A stretch of DNA of 64,000 nt. Source: Phycisphaerae bacterium (GTDB lineage: Bacteria; Planctomycetota; Phycisphaerae; Phycisphaerales; SM1A02). Position numbers and translations under genes: made by a program. Shown here one piece after another: positions 10,401 through 17,341 of this stretch (its first letter is position 1; every line of letters begins with the position of its first letter). The notes beneath the pieces are model-generated. The model searched no databases and had not been told where the DNA came from. It saw only the letters and a program-made list of their open reading frames with translations. The stretch covers positions 62,001 to 126,000 of the forward strand of contig JAEUIT010000031.1 in NCBI GenBank assembly GCA_016795035.1. The letters run 5' to 3'.

Positions 10401-10523
10401 ATTTTTGACGAGAACGGCATCTGCGCAGTCTGGAACGGCGATGAGTCGTGGCCAACTTCGTTCTCCGGCTTTACTCCGCTAATGAAGCCAACATATGAGA
10501 GCAATGGCGAGAGCGACGAGTAG
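7401..10523 (+). CDS. Membrane-anchored Ser/Thr protein kinase with C-terminal WD40-like propeller
   Basis: 1040 residues. The kinase domain (about 13-290) has all key motifs: glycine loop GRGGMGSV (23-30), catalytic Lys45, HRD (142-144) in HRDIKPSNV, DFG (162-164) and the GTPQYMSPEQ activation segment. One transmembrane helix follows (about 316-336). The remaining 700 residues look like a WD40-type beta-propeller, with repeats such as DGTxLxxG and V-x-V-W-D. This is the PknB-like kinase-plus-sensor layout common in planctomycetes; the propeller would be on the far side of the inner membrane (inference). The start is supported by AGGATGAG 7-14 bases upstream of the ATG. The 3' end overlaps the convergent small membrane gene by 45 bases. 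GC is visibly lower than in the rest of the window. Confidence 0.88.
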   Translation: MLESRRLAAGEVIGGCRLEAEIGRGGMGSVWRAVQSNPARVVAVKFLHESATSSSADAESRFRREARLLGRLRHPSIATIYSAGVHESRDRRVPYLVMEFVDGARTIVQAARDDSLSIKRRVEMLAVACEAIGEAHVRGLVHRDIKPSNVLVDSTGAPRVIDFGIARADYDAAGESAFATKTGQLLGTPQYMSPEQFGDDPELVDARSDVYALGLLIFETLTGRPPYDLRGVGLKNAIRIVCEIEPDSLREALPACSRDLDTIVSKCLAKSPDSRYASASVLATDLRCLLAGDPISARPLTAAYHAQILIRRHPLATAGLVASLLIISALVLLFLWQRNVAIRTSDESKLVAAAYEIDSGAIAIAQQRLASVSGEGRGWIWRALVRASGAIRPATLSDTYLYNLASFADDTKLVAIARGVLHILEPTDRRDSLKVAESQMLPPFRNKTQSTYPECIFVDASEDGAIVAFSHADDETVIVRVWDRTHSELLYQSPTLRLSAPVALTSSGDKLVFALEDHSLALVSGLRRPASGGISTTFIPLPSAFAGEISTISLNLGESLVAVGTYAGGIAVVDLNGGLPTVVRSTDDGSMQNPRVRDVIWTRDGSRLLAAVDGGEILSIPLNKTAIPVTRVISGGLRDIAETPDGKEVLGLCANETMVTLRSDDLQVLSRTAVHSSELWCAALLNDGSTLAIGAAGALAIPVDSARVSAPVRTATFDESGGLLLVQDSAGMLNLHRVVDCRLSQPPLLTWLLDPPPLAIDLRPYDQGVVVAALHADGSVELRDSPSDRIERFPPPEVPAEEIFGSRGDAAIRISKDLGSIAAGWRDNRVRVINRGTGESLTLDPMKYHSKIEQPESGISAIYSLHSSQENTWLVAAQGFPRLTSWCTTRDSSAFSGKLSPEIPLVTASTKRDSTLYVGDPDGRLGMIDLIQMRTKWYRQILGGPARCIAVHPRLDLLAAADQSTLWIVEASTGRPILSLDTLAAKPVAMAFVADRDALIIFDENGICAVWNGDESWPTSFSGFTPLMKPTYESNGESDE

Positions 10524-10685
10524 GCTCGTCGCCATGATGAACGCTCTCCAAATCCGCCGCTTCCGAACCTCACTCTGCTCAGCGTCATCTATTGCGCTGA
10601 TGAGACGACGAATCGATGAATGATCGAGCCGCGGCACATTGTCTTCTTCCGTGTGAATTGTTGGCTCGAGCTTCATGCGTGCCAT
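10479..10685 (-). CDS. Small single-pass membrane protein, function unknown
   Basis: 68 residues: a charged N-terminal part (about 1-45, with RLDHSSIRRLISAIDDAEQ) and one C-terminal transmembrane helix (about 48-66). It starts 34 bases after the sigma-factor gene on the same strand and overlaps the 3' end of the kinase gene on the other strand. The size and position fit a small partner co-transcribed with the ECF sigma factor, perhaps a membrane tether or anti-sigma-like element. No anti-sigma motif (such as a ZAS HxxxCxxC) is present. It could be a chance frame, but a clear start and a well-formed membrane helix argue for a gene. Confidence 0.5.
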   Translation of the reverse strand: MARMKLEPTIHTEEDNVPRLDHSSIRRLISAIDDAEQSEVRKRRIWRAFIMATSLLVALAIALICWLH

Positions 10686-10719
10686 GTACCCGAAGGTTCC
10701 GCACAGGCGAGGGCGAGAA

Positions 10720-11445
10720 TTAGTCCTTCAACGCATCTCTGATCCTACGGACTTCCGACTCGATCGATGACGTGTTGATTTCGTCCTGAGTCAACAGCTC
10801 ACGAAGCGCGGAACGAATCTGCTGTACGGTTGCCCGGATGAGTGCAGAACACTCTTCCGGACGAAATCCCAGATCTCGCGCTGCGTCGACGCCTCGTTCG
10901 CCAAGAATCACGTGCCGCCGAAAGAGCTCGAATCGACGACCTCGCCCGGCTTCCGTGAGCCGTGAGGCGACAAGCGCGCATGCTTCAGACACTAGACGTT
11001 CCGCCCACGCCCTCTCGAAGGCCTTCTCTGCATCGGGTTCGTGCGTGATCTCTGGCTCAGGGCCCAGCTCGTCAAGTGACCTCACGCGGAGCGACTCGCG
11101 GGCCGCGTCTCGTCGCACGCTTTTGCCATGCAGCAAGAGACCGTTCATCAGCCATCGTCGCATGCGAAGTCCCGACGTCCGCCACCGATCAAGGTAGTCG
11201 TCACGCCCAAACGCTGATGCGAAGAAGCCGTTCACTAGCTCATCAACGTCTCCGATGGCCCTCAACGACGACCGAAGTGCGTAGGCACGTAGTGGCGGCA
11301 TATACCGGCGCATGAGATGTTGGCGTACGTCCCTTCGCCCGTCAGGACCTTCGCCGAGCTTCTCAACGATCCACGTGACCGCGGTGGTGGGGAATTCCTG
11401 AGTCTCCACTTCTGAAGCGTACGAGACGATCGCACCGGACCACAA
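10720..11445 (-). CDS. ECF-type RNA polymerase sigma factor
   Basis: 241 residues. Region 2 is seen around residues 45-110 (LMRRYMPPLRAYA, DVDELVNGFFASAF) and a region-4-like helix-turn-helix near 180-225 (GVDAARDLGFRPEECSALIRATVQQIRSALREL). The region-2 motif is degenerate compared with canonical D-A-E-D-L-V-Q-x-F-x but keeps D-V-D-E-L-V-N-G-F-F. Such divergent ECF factors are common in planctomycetes beside Ser/Thr kinases, so the kinase at 7401 is a plausible upstream signal (inference). It ends 26 bases before the porin's stop; the small membrane gene follows on the same strand. Confidence 0.75.
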   Translation of the reverse strand: MWSGAIVSYASEVETQEFPTTAVTWIVEKLGEGPDGRRDVRQHLMRRYMPPLRAYALRSSLRAIGDVDELVNGFFASAFGRDDYLDRWRTSGLRMRRWLMNGLLLHGKSVRRDAARESLRVRSLDELGPEPEITHEPDAEKAFERAWAERLVSEACALVASRLTEAGRGRRFELFRRHVILGERGVDAARDLGFRPEECSALIRATVQQIRSALRELLTQDEINTSSIESEVRRIRDALKD

Positions 11446-11470
11446 CTAATGTGTCGTCGATCGCGGGCGC

Positions 11471-11648
11471 CTCAAAACGCCACGTTCAAGCGGAGCCCGA
11501 GAACCAGCGCGGGATCCTCGCGCCGGACGATTCCGTCGATCACCTGCACGTCGAACGTCAGGTCTATCGCGGGCGTCACGACGAGGTCGTAGTACGCCTC
11601 CACCCCCTGCGTCGAATCGTTGAACGGCAACGCGGAGATGAGCTGCGA
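11471..11648 (-). repeat. Direct repeat: 3' end of the intact porin (partner of 4900-5077)
   Basis: This is the parent copy of the 178-bp repeat. Both copies are in the same orientation and begin at the same base relative to the porin stop. The arrangement (intact gene, inserted segment, displaced 3' fragment) is what an element that integrates into a gene's 3' end leaves behind, although a tandem duplication with loss of one gene body would look the same. Confidence 0.88.
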
Positions 11649-12743
11649 GCGCTGAGCCTGGGTCAGGTAATAGGCGAGGCCGTAGGTGTCGTTCGGGCGG
11701 CCGGGGATGAGTCCGCGCCCGCCCAGACCGACGCTCAACGACCAGTCGACGACGTTCGCGTCGGGATCGCCGAAGCCGAGACGCGCGAAGACGCCCAGTC
11801 CTTCGAGATCCGCGAGGTCGTCGGACGGGTCGACCGTCGCCGCCTTCGGATTGGGGGCATAGACGTACTGCCACGCGCCGCCGAAGAGGCACCACGAGTC
11901 GCTCACCGTGGCAAGCTGCACGCCGCCCGGCACGATCGCGATCGTGCCGTTCAGGCTCGTGAACTCGTTGTCGAACGCATACATGCCGCCGAGGTTCACT
12001 CCGCCCGGGAGCTCGCCAAGCGTGTACGTCGACGAGAGCTGTCCCCACCACGTCCAACCGTTGTCGAAGTTCTCGAATCCGCTCGTCGTGGAGCTGTCCG
12101 TCGTCTGGTAGAGCGCGCCCGAGACCGAGAGCCACGAGGTCGCCTGTACGGAGAGCGATATCCCGAGCGTGGCGTATGGTGAAGTCTGCGACGTCGCCGC
12201 GTTATATATGAAATTGCTATTCAGAAACTGCGTGACGCCACGGCCGCCCGCAAACTCAAGCGGATCGCCGTCCACCACGATCATCTTTCCCACCGTGATG
12301 TCGACGATCTCGAAGAGCGTCTGCGAGTAGGAGAGTTCGGTGACGGCGAACGGGACGGTCTCTTCGCTAGGCGTCGTCTGCGGAAAGTAGCCGCGCGTGT
12401 TCACGGGCGTCAGCGCGCCGGTGTCGGCGTTCACCGTTTCGCCGTATCGAGACTCGCCGTGCACAAGCACGGAACCACCCGGAATCAGGCCCAGCGTGCC
12501 GAGATCCGCGTTGAGCTCGAGGTTGAAGTTGCCGCCGACCTCGAACTCTCGGCGAAGCCCGCCGGAGGCGACGCCCTGTCCGATGTTCGTCAGCATCATG
12601 TCGAGCGTGATGCCGTGCGTCGCGAGCGCCGATCGCGAGCCCCACCAGTCGCCGGAGAGCTGCGTCCGCGACCAGAGCGATTGGTCTGCGGCGCGTTCCG
12701 GTTCGGCGGCGACGGCGAGCGCGACTATCAGTGAGGTGAGCAT
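11472..12743 (-). CDS. OprB-family carbohydrate-selective porin
   Basis: 423 residues with an N-terminal hydrophobic export signal (MLTSLIVALAVAAEPERA). The rest is beta-barrel-like, with alternating hydrophobic residues, repeated aromatic girdle residues, the OprB-type opening W-S-R-T-Q-L-S-G-D-W-W-G-x-R, and a C-terminal Phe (LRLNVAF) typical of outer-membrane barrels. The family passively imports sugars across the outer membrane. It is followed on the same strand by the ECF sigma gene and preceded by a VIT-like membrane gene, with no sugar catabolic genes nearby. Its 3' end is duplicated at 4900-5077. Confidence 0.87.
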   Translation of the reverse strand: MLTSLIVALAVAAEPERAADQSLWSRTQLSGDWWGSRSALATHGITLDMMLTNIGQGVASGGLRREFEVGGNFNLELNADLGTLGLIPGGSVLVHGESRYGETVNADTGALTPVNTRGYFPQTTPSEETVPFAVTELSYSQTLFEIVDITVGKMIVVDGDPLEFAGGRGVTQFLNSNFIYNAATSQTSPYATLGISLSVQATSWLSVSGALYQTTDSSTTSGFENFDNGWTWWGQLSSTYTLGELPGGVNLGGMYAFDNEFTSLNGTIAIVPGGVQLATVSDSWCLFGGAWQYVYAPNPKAATVDPSDDLADLEGLGVFARLGFGDPDANVVDWSLSVGLGGRGLIPGRPNDTYGLAYYLTQAQRSQLISALPFNDSTQGVEAYYDLVVTPAIDLTFDVQVIDGIVRREDPALVLGLRLNVAF

Positions 12744-12761
12744 CGAGGCACGCGTCCTTTG

Positions 12762-13409
12762 CTATCCGCCGAGCGCCATCGTCAGAGCCACGAGCGCCGC
12801 ACCGACGAGCGCCATGGAGAGGCCCGTGCGCCACGGGCGATTCGCCGCGTAGCGGCCGAGCTGATAGCCGCACACGAAGAGGAGAAGAAGGGCGACGCCG
12901 TTCGAGACGCGCATCGCGACGAACGTGCGATCAAAGATGAGGAACGGAATCACCACCGGAAACGTGGAGAGGACGACGAGAAGGAAGACACCGACGGCGC
13001 CGCGCAAGTCATCGGCATGCCAACGGGGATGGTCAGGCAAGGCCGGCATCGCGGCGATGTGGTCCCGCACGGCATCGAACGCCGACGGAGGCAATGCGTC
13101 GGCGACGACGGGCGGAAGGGCGTCGGCAATGACCGTCCGGGCGTCGGCCGGGGTGGCCGCGCCGCGGACGGCGCGGGCGGTCCGCAGGTCGCGCCCCCGC
13201 TCCGTGATCGTCGTCACGAGATACATGACGGCATCGACGATGCCCCATGCGATGTTGCAGCCGATCGCGCCGACCAAGATCGTCCGCACCTCGTCGCGCC
13301 CGGCGGTGGCCGCGCTGATCGATCCCGTGAAGGTCAGCGCCATGATCAGTCCGAAGAGGATCTCGGAGTTTCGCGCGATCGGATCGAGAAGTCGTTTCCG
13401 TTGGGCCAT
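12762..13409 (-). CDS. VIT1/CCC1-like integral membrane protein
   Basis: 215 residues. The N-terminal SEILFGLIMALTFTGS and GCNIAWGIVDAVMYLV segments match the VIT1/CCC1 family of Fe/Mn transporters, followed by two to three further membrane helices (about 140-160, 165-185, 195-213). A soluble loop with three Pro/Ala-rich stretches lies between. Metal transport is inferred from the family; I see no extra metal-binding Cys/His cluster. The stop is 18 bases upstream of the porin start on the same strand, so the two may be co-transcribed. Confidence 0.68.
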   Translation of the reverse strand: MAQRKRLLDPIARNSEILFGLIMALTFTGSISAATAGRDEVRTILVGAIGCNIAWGIVDAVMYLVTTITERGRDLRTARAVRGAATPADARTVIADALPPVVADALPPSAFDAVRDHIAAMPALPDHPRWHADDLRGAVGVFLLVVLSTFPVVIPFLIFDRTFVAMRVSNGVALLLLFVCGYQLGRYAANRPWRTGLSMALVGAALVALTMALGG

Positions 13410-13555
13410 GCGTGCCGCGCGGAGTGTACGGCTGGCGCCGCGAGTCGTGCGGTCGCGCGGGCCTCGGCCGTATCCTCCGCGCTCCCGGCGGCACGACCAC
13501 CGCGCCGGTCGCGCCCTTTCGATCCGACTCCCCCGCAGACAGCCCTCGCAACGAA

Positions 13556-14311
13556 ATGACTTCCCCCACCATCAGCTTGCTCGCATTCGCCTGCGTCTTC
13601 GGCGGCGCGCTCATCGGCACGTGGCTTCGCCGCACGCTCCCCGAGCATCACCTGAACACCGACTCGAAGGAGATCGTCAGATTAGGCACTGGCCTCGTCG
13701 GAACGATGACCGCGCTTGTCCTCGGTCTCCTCGTCGCATCCGCGAAGAACTCATACGACACGGAGCGAAGCGAAGTCATATCGCTCGCGTCGAAGATCGT
13801 CTTCCTCGATAGGACGCTCGCGCACTACGGCCCCGACTCCGCGGCGGCGAGAGAGACGCTGCGCAAGGTCACGGTCGTCGCGATAAGCCGAATTTGGCCT
13901 CCGGAAGGGACGGAGCACTCGCAGTTGGCGCCGCTCCCGGCGAAGGACGAGTCGCTTCACGCCAAGCTGCACGAGCTTCGTCCGACCGACGAGACGCAGC
14001 AGCTCCTGAAGGCGGAGGCGCTTCGCGTCGCGTCGGAGATCAGCCAGATGCGATGGCTCATGTACGAGCAGTCGGGCTCGTCGATCTCGAGCCCGTTCCT
14101 CATCGTGCTGGTCCTCTGGCTCATGGTGATGTTCGTGAGTTTCGGCATGTTCGCGCCGCCCAACGCGACGGTGCTCTGCACGCTGCTCGTCTGCGCGATG
14201 TCGGTCGCATGCGCGATCTTCCTCGTGCTGGAGCTCGACCATCCGTTCGAGGGGATCATTCGCATCTCGAGCGATCCCATGCAGTCCGCGCTCGACCATC
14301 TCGGACAGTGA
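13556..14311 (+). CDS. DUF4239-like (bestrophin-like) membrane protein
   Basis: 251 residues from the ATG at 13556; the frame is open further upstream but that part is Arg/Ser-rich and unconvincing. Four hydrophobic segments: about 5-22, 44-62, 180-200 and 204-226, with a soluble helical region between 65 and 175. The fold pattern resembles the DUF4239 family, whose function is not established. It diverges from the VIT-like gene with about 145 bases between starts. Confidence 0.6.
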   Translation: MTSPTISLLAFACVFGGALIGTWLRRTLPEHHLNTDSKEIVRLGTGLVGTMTALVLGLLVASAKNSYDTERSEVISLASKIVFLDRTLAHYGPDSAAARETLRKVTVVAISRIWPPEGTEHSQLAPLPAKDESLHAKLHELRPTDETQQLLKAEALRVASEISQMRWLMYEQSGSSISSPFLIVLVLWLMVMFVSFGMFAPPNATVLCTLLVCAMSVACAIFLVLELDHPFEGIIRISSDPMQSALDHLGQ

Positions 14312-14650
14312 GCGCCTTTCCGACATCGCTTCCGGCGCAGCAAAAAGCCGGCGCACACCGCTCCGCATGTCGCATCGTGCAACGACGAGCGAAGGGTGTG
14401 CGCCGGACGATGCACCGCCGAGGAACCTCCTCAACGCGGCGGCGCTGCCGTGGCAGTCCGTGACGAGCGTGCTAGACGTCGACGCGAACGGATGACGGGA
14501 ACTTCCTCTCTCCGTGGACTAACAATGCGGCCGTGTCCGCACCACATGGGGGCGCATCTAGGTTGCCACGTTCCGTCCGACCGTTCGATTCGGGCCTCAC
14601 ACCGCTCGCCACGGACTGCGCGTGGACGAGAGACCATCACCACGTTGCGT
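14312..14650. other. Intergenic region with a long hairpin holding a dispersed word in its loop
   Basis: 340 bases between two convergent genes. It holds the 12-bp inverted repeat at 14348-14406 and then a stretch (14410-14640) with no feature I can support. Confidence 0.5.
14348..14406 (-). terminator. Possible terminator hairpin
   Basis: CCGGCGCACACC (14348-14359) pairs perfectly with GGTGTGCGCCGG (14395-14406). Read leftward, the stem is followed by GC and a run of five T, so it could terminate transcripts of the LPMO gene at 14651. The 35-base loop is long for a classical terminator and contains the word GTGCAACGACGAG (14377-14389). Confidence 0.45.
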
Positions 14651-15940
14651 TCATCCCGCCGGACTGACGACGTTGCCGTTCAACGTGACGGTCGAGGGGG
14701 CCGTGGGCGTGCCTTGTCCTTGGAAGCCGATGGTGACGGACTCGCCCGGTTCGAGGTGGTCGTTCCACAATGCGTTGGTGACGATCGCCCCTTCCGCCGT
14801 CTCCTCGACGAGCACGCCATCCCACAGGTTCGCGATGGAATAGCCTGGCGTGTCGAACGCGAGCTCCCAACCGTGGATCATCGCGTCGGATCCGTTCGTC
14901 ACCTTCAGATAAGCGATGAAGCCGCCGCTCCACACGTCGGGCGCGCTCCATGTATAGGTAAGTCCGTCGATCTGGCACGCGTCGAGCACGCCGTTGCCGT
15001 CCGCGTCGCCGCCGGCGGCGAAGTCGCAGTCGTCGGGGATCAGGTTGAAGTCGCAATCGGAGGCGCCCGCGACGATCTCCTCGATGTCGCTGATGCCGTC
15101 GCCGTCGCAGTCGGGCTGCGAGACGACCGGGCACGGGCCCCACGCCGCCAACGCTTCCGCAAGGTCGGCGCCGTTCGTCGTGCCGTCGCCGTCGATGTCG
15201 GCACCGGCCGTTCCCCATGCGCCGAGCACCTGCGTGAGATCCGCGCCGTCGACCGTGCCGTCGCCGGTGAGGTCCGCTGGACACGAGCCGGCGCCGGTGC
15301 CGAAGTCGACGTCGCTCAGGCTATAGAAGCCCTCGCCCGCCGGATCGAGCCGCTGCCAGATCACATAGAGACAGTGCTTCCCCACGCGCGGCGGAATCGC
15401 CGCGGTGAATCGATACTCGCTGTCGACGAGCTCGACCGGGCCGAGGGGTATCGATTCCATCATGTCCCACGTCAACGGCATCGACGTGTTCCACTCCGGC
15501 TTCGTGATCCAGGCGTGCAGGACCTTCGGGTCGTGCGGCGTCGGCGCGTAGAGCCGGAGCATCTGCGCTCCCGCCGTCATCGGCGTTGCAGGCCAGTCGT
15601 CGCGCACCAGGTCGAGGCCGGCGTACTTGGGATTGCCTCCGCTCGCGAGCTGGCCGTCCGGAATCGTCTGCGAGTAATCGATGTTCATCTGATACTCGGC
15701 GGAGCCGGGATGGAAGTTGACGACCTCGTGCCAGTCGTAGAAGGGCTGTGTGCCGCCGACGGCGATTGCCGCGGCGATCGCGGCCGAATCGGGCGATTGC
15801 GGGTTCTCGACGAACCCGAGATAGCTGCGACTGATCGGGTATGCCATTGATCCGTGTCCGAGCGCGCTCGACGCAAGCGAGGCGACGGCGAAACACGAGG
15901 CAGCGACAAACTCCCAACGACTCCGCGTTGCATCTCTCAT
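14651..15940 (-). CDS. Lytic polysaccharide monooxygenase (AA10) with dockerin-like linker and CBM2
   Basis: 429 residues from the ATG at 15940, chosen because AGAGGTG precedes it by a few bases and the protein then starts with a classic signal peptide (1-28, ending SSALG). Cleavage leaves His29 as the mature N-terminus, HGSMAYPISRSY, the first ligand of the copper 'histidine brace'; the WHEVVNFHPG segment supplies candidates for the second. The oxidase domain ends near 205 and is followed by two dockerin-like loops ending LGAWG/LAAWG, a DCDGDGISD calcium-rich linker, and a C-terminal CBM2 (about 325-429; YTWSAPDVWSGGF). Family activity is oxidative cleavage of chitin or cellulose; the substrate cannot be fixed from sequence. 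Confidence 0.85.
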   Translation of the reverse strand: MRDATRSRWEFVAASCFAVASLASSALGHGSMAYPISRSYLGFVENPQSPDSAAIAAAIAVGGTQPFYDWHEVVNFHPGSAEYQMNIDYSQTIPDGQLASGGNPKYAGLDLVRDDWPATPMTAGAQMLRLYAPTPHDPKVLHAWITKPEWNTSMPLTWDMMESIPLGPVELVDSEYRFTAAIPPRVGKHCLYVIWQRLDPAGEGFYSLSDVDFGTGAGSCPADLTGDGTVDGADLTQVLGAWGTAGADIDGDGTTNGADLAEALAAWGPCPVVSQPDCDGDGISDIEEIVAGASDCDFNLIPDDCDFAAGGDADGNGVLDACQIDGLTYTWSAPDVWSGGFIAYLKVTNGSDAMIHGWELAFDTPGYSIANLWDGVLVEETAEGAIVTNALWNDHLEPGESVTIGFQGQGTPTAPSTVTLNGNVVSPAG

Positions 15941-16340
15941 TGGCACCTCTTTGATGAGTTGGCGATCCGAGTCGGCTCGCCCGTACGTCGGGCGCCGATC
16001 GGCTCGCGGTTGGAGAAGGTCTAGCAAGGGGGCACAGCCGCGCTACATCGGGCGCATGCGAGTCGCTGCACGCGGCCTCAATCACCAAACGAGTGCGGCT
16101 ACACCGAATGGAATCGCGTGAGTCGGAAACGGCGAACAACGTGCCGTGCGACCCTCGACGCAGTCGACGGATCTGTGCCCTCTTGCAGGCCTTCGTCTCA
16201 AAGGCCCGCCCGCCGCGAGATCCGGACCACACACCGAAGTGCTCGCGGCAGGCGGGCACTGTGGGTTGCCACGGACTTTCCGGCCGTGACCAAAAATCAC
16301 CCAACGGCCGGGAACCTCCTCATTCCACGCAGGGAACGCC
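15941..16340. other. Divergent control region between LPMO and arginase genes
   Basis: 400 bases containing both upstream regions. A hairpin with CCGGCCGT (16280-16287) and ACGGCCGG (16304-16311) flanks an A-rich 16-base loop just before the arginase ribosome-binding site. I see no convincing sigma-70 boxes. Confidence 0.35.
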
Positions 16341-17327
16341 ATGGTGCGACGGCCACGTACGCTGTTTTCCCCAATGGAAACCGAGACACCGCCCCGAGGC
16401 CGGACCCCCGAGATCACCGTCGCCCTGATCGGCGCGCCGGCCGACGTCGGCGCGAGCGCGCGCGGCGCACGCATGGGACCGGAAGCGCTCCGCGTCGCCG
16501 AGATCGGCGCCCATCTCGCGACGCACGGTCTTCGCGTCGTCGACAAGGGCAATCTCGCCGGACCGTCGAACCCATGGCGGGAGCCCGTCGATGGATACCG
16601 ACACCTCGAGGAGGTCGTCGCATGGAACTCGGTGGTGCATGACGCCGTGTTGGAGGCGCTCCGCGCGCAGCAGCTTCCGATCCTCCTCGGCGGCGATCAC
16701 AGCCTCGCGCTCGGCTCGATCAGCGCGGTCGCGCGGCACTGCCGCGCGCTGGCCAGACCGGTGCGCGTGCTGTGGCTCGACTCGCACGCCGACTTCAACA
16801 CGAATCGCCTGACGCCGACCGGGAACATGCACGGCATGCCGGTCGCGTGCCTGTGCGGGCACGGCCCGAAGGCGCTCATCGAGATGAGCGGGCACGTGCC
16901 CGCGATCCCGGCGTCGGCCGTCCGGCAGATCGGCATCCGCTGCGTCGACGCCGGCGAGAAGCGATTCGTCCACGACATGAACCTCGAGGTGTTCGACATG
17001 CGCTACATCGACGAGATGGGCATGTGCGAGACGATGCGCCGCGCGCTCGACGCCATGGACGCGAACACGCACCTCCACGTGAGTTTCGACGTCGACTTCC
17101 TCGACCCCGAGATCGCTCCCGGCGTCGGCACGACCGTGCCCGGCGGGCCGTCCTACCGCGAGGCGCAGCTCTGCATGGAGATGATCGCCGACTCGGGACG
17201 GCTCGCCTCCCTCGACATCGTCGAACTCAATCCGGCGCTGGACGAGCGCAATCGCACCGCGCGGGTCGCGGTGGACCTCGTCGAGAGTCTCTTCGGGAAG
17301 AGCACGCTGATGCGACGGTCGCCGTGA
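16341..17327 (+). CDS. rocF: Arginase
   Basis: 328 residues of the ureohydrolase fold, hydrolysing L-arginine to ornithine and urea with a two-Mn centre. All metal motifs are present: GGDHS, DSHADFN, and SFDVDFLDP. Substrate-side motifs GNMHGMP and GVGTTVPGG and the C-terminal ELNPALDERNRTA match arginases better than agmatinases. The ATG at 16341 has AGGGA 8-12 bases upstream; a second ATG at 16374 is possible. No ornithine-using gene lies beside it, so the physiological role is not shown by context. Confidence 0.92.
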   Translation: MVRRPRTLFSPMETETPPRGRTPEITVALIGAPADVGASARGARMGPEALRVAEIGAHLATHGLRVVDKGNLAGPSNPWREPVDGYRHLEEVVAWNSVVHDAVLEALRAQQLPILLGGDHSLALGSISAVARHCRALARPVRVLWLDSHADFNTNRLTPTGNMHGMPVACLCGHGPKALIEMSGHVPAIPASAVRQIGIRCVDAGEKRFVHDMNLEVFDMRYIDEMGMCETMRRALDAMDANTHLHVSFDVDFLDPEIAPGVGTTVPGGPSYREAQLCMEMIADSGRLASLDIVELNPALDERNRTARVAVDLVESLFGKSTLMRRSP

Positions 17328-17341
17328 CGACCGCGGCGGCG

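Noticed and set aside
4900..11648. Segment as a classical insertion sequence or transposon
   Set aside because: No transposase, no terminal inverted repeats at its ends and no short target duplication; the flanks are long direct repeats of a gene end.
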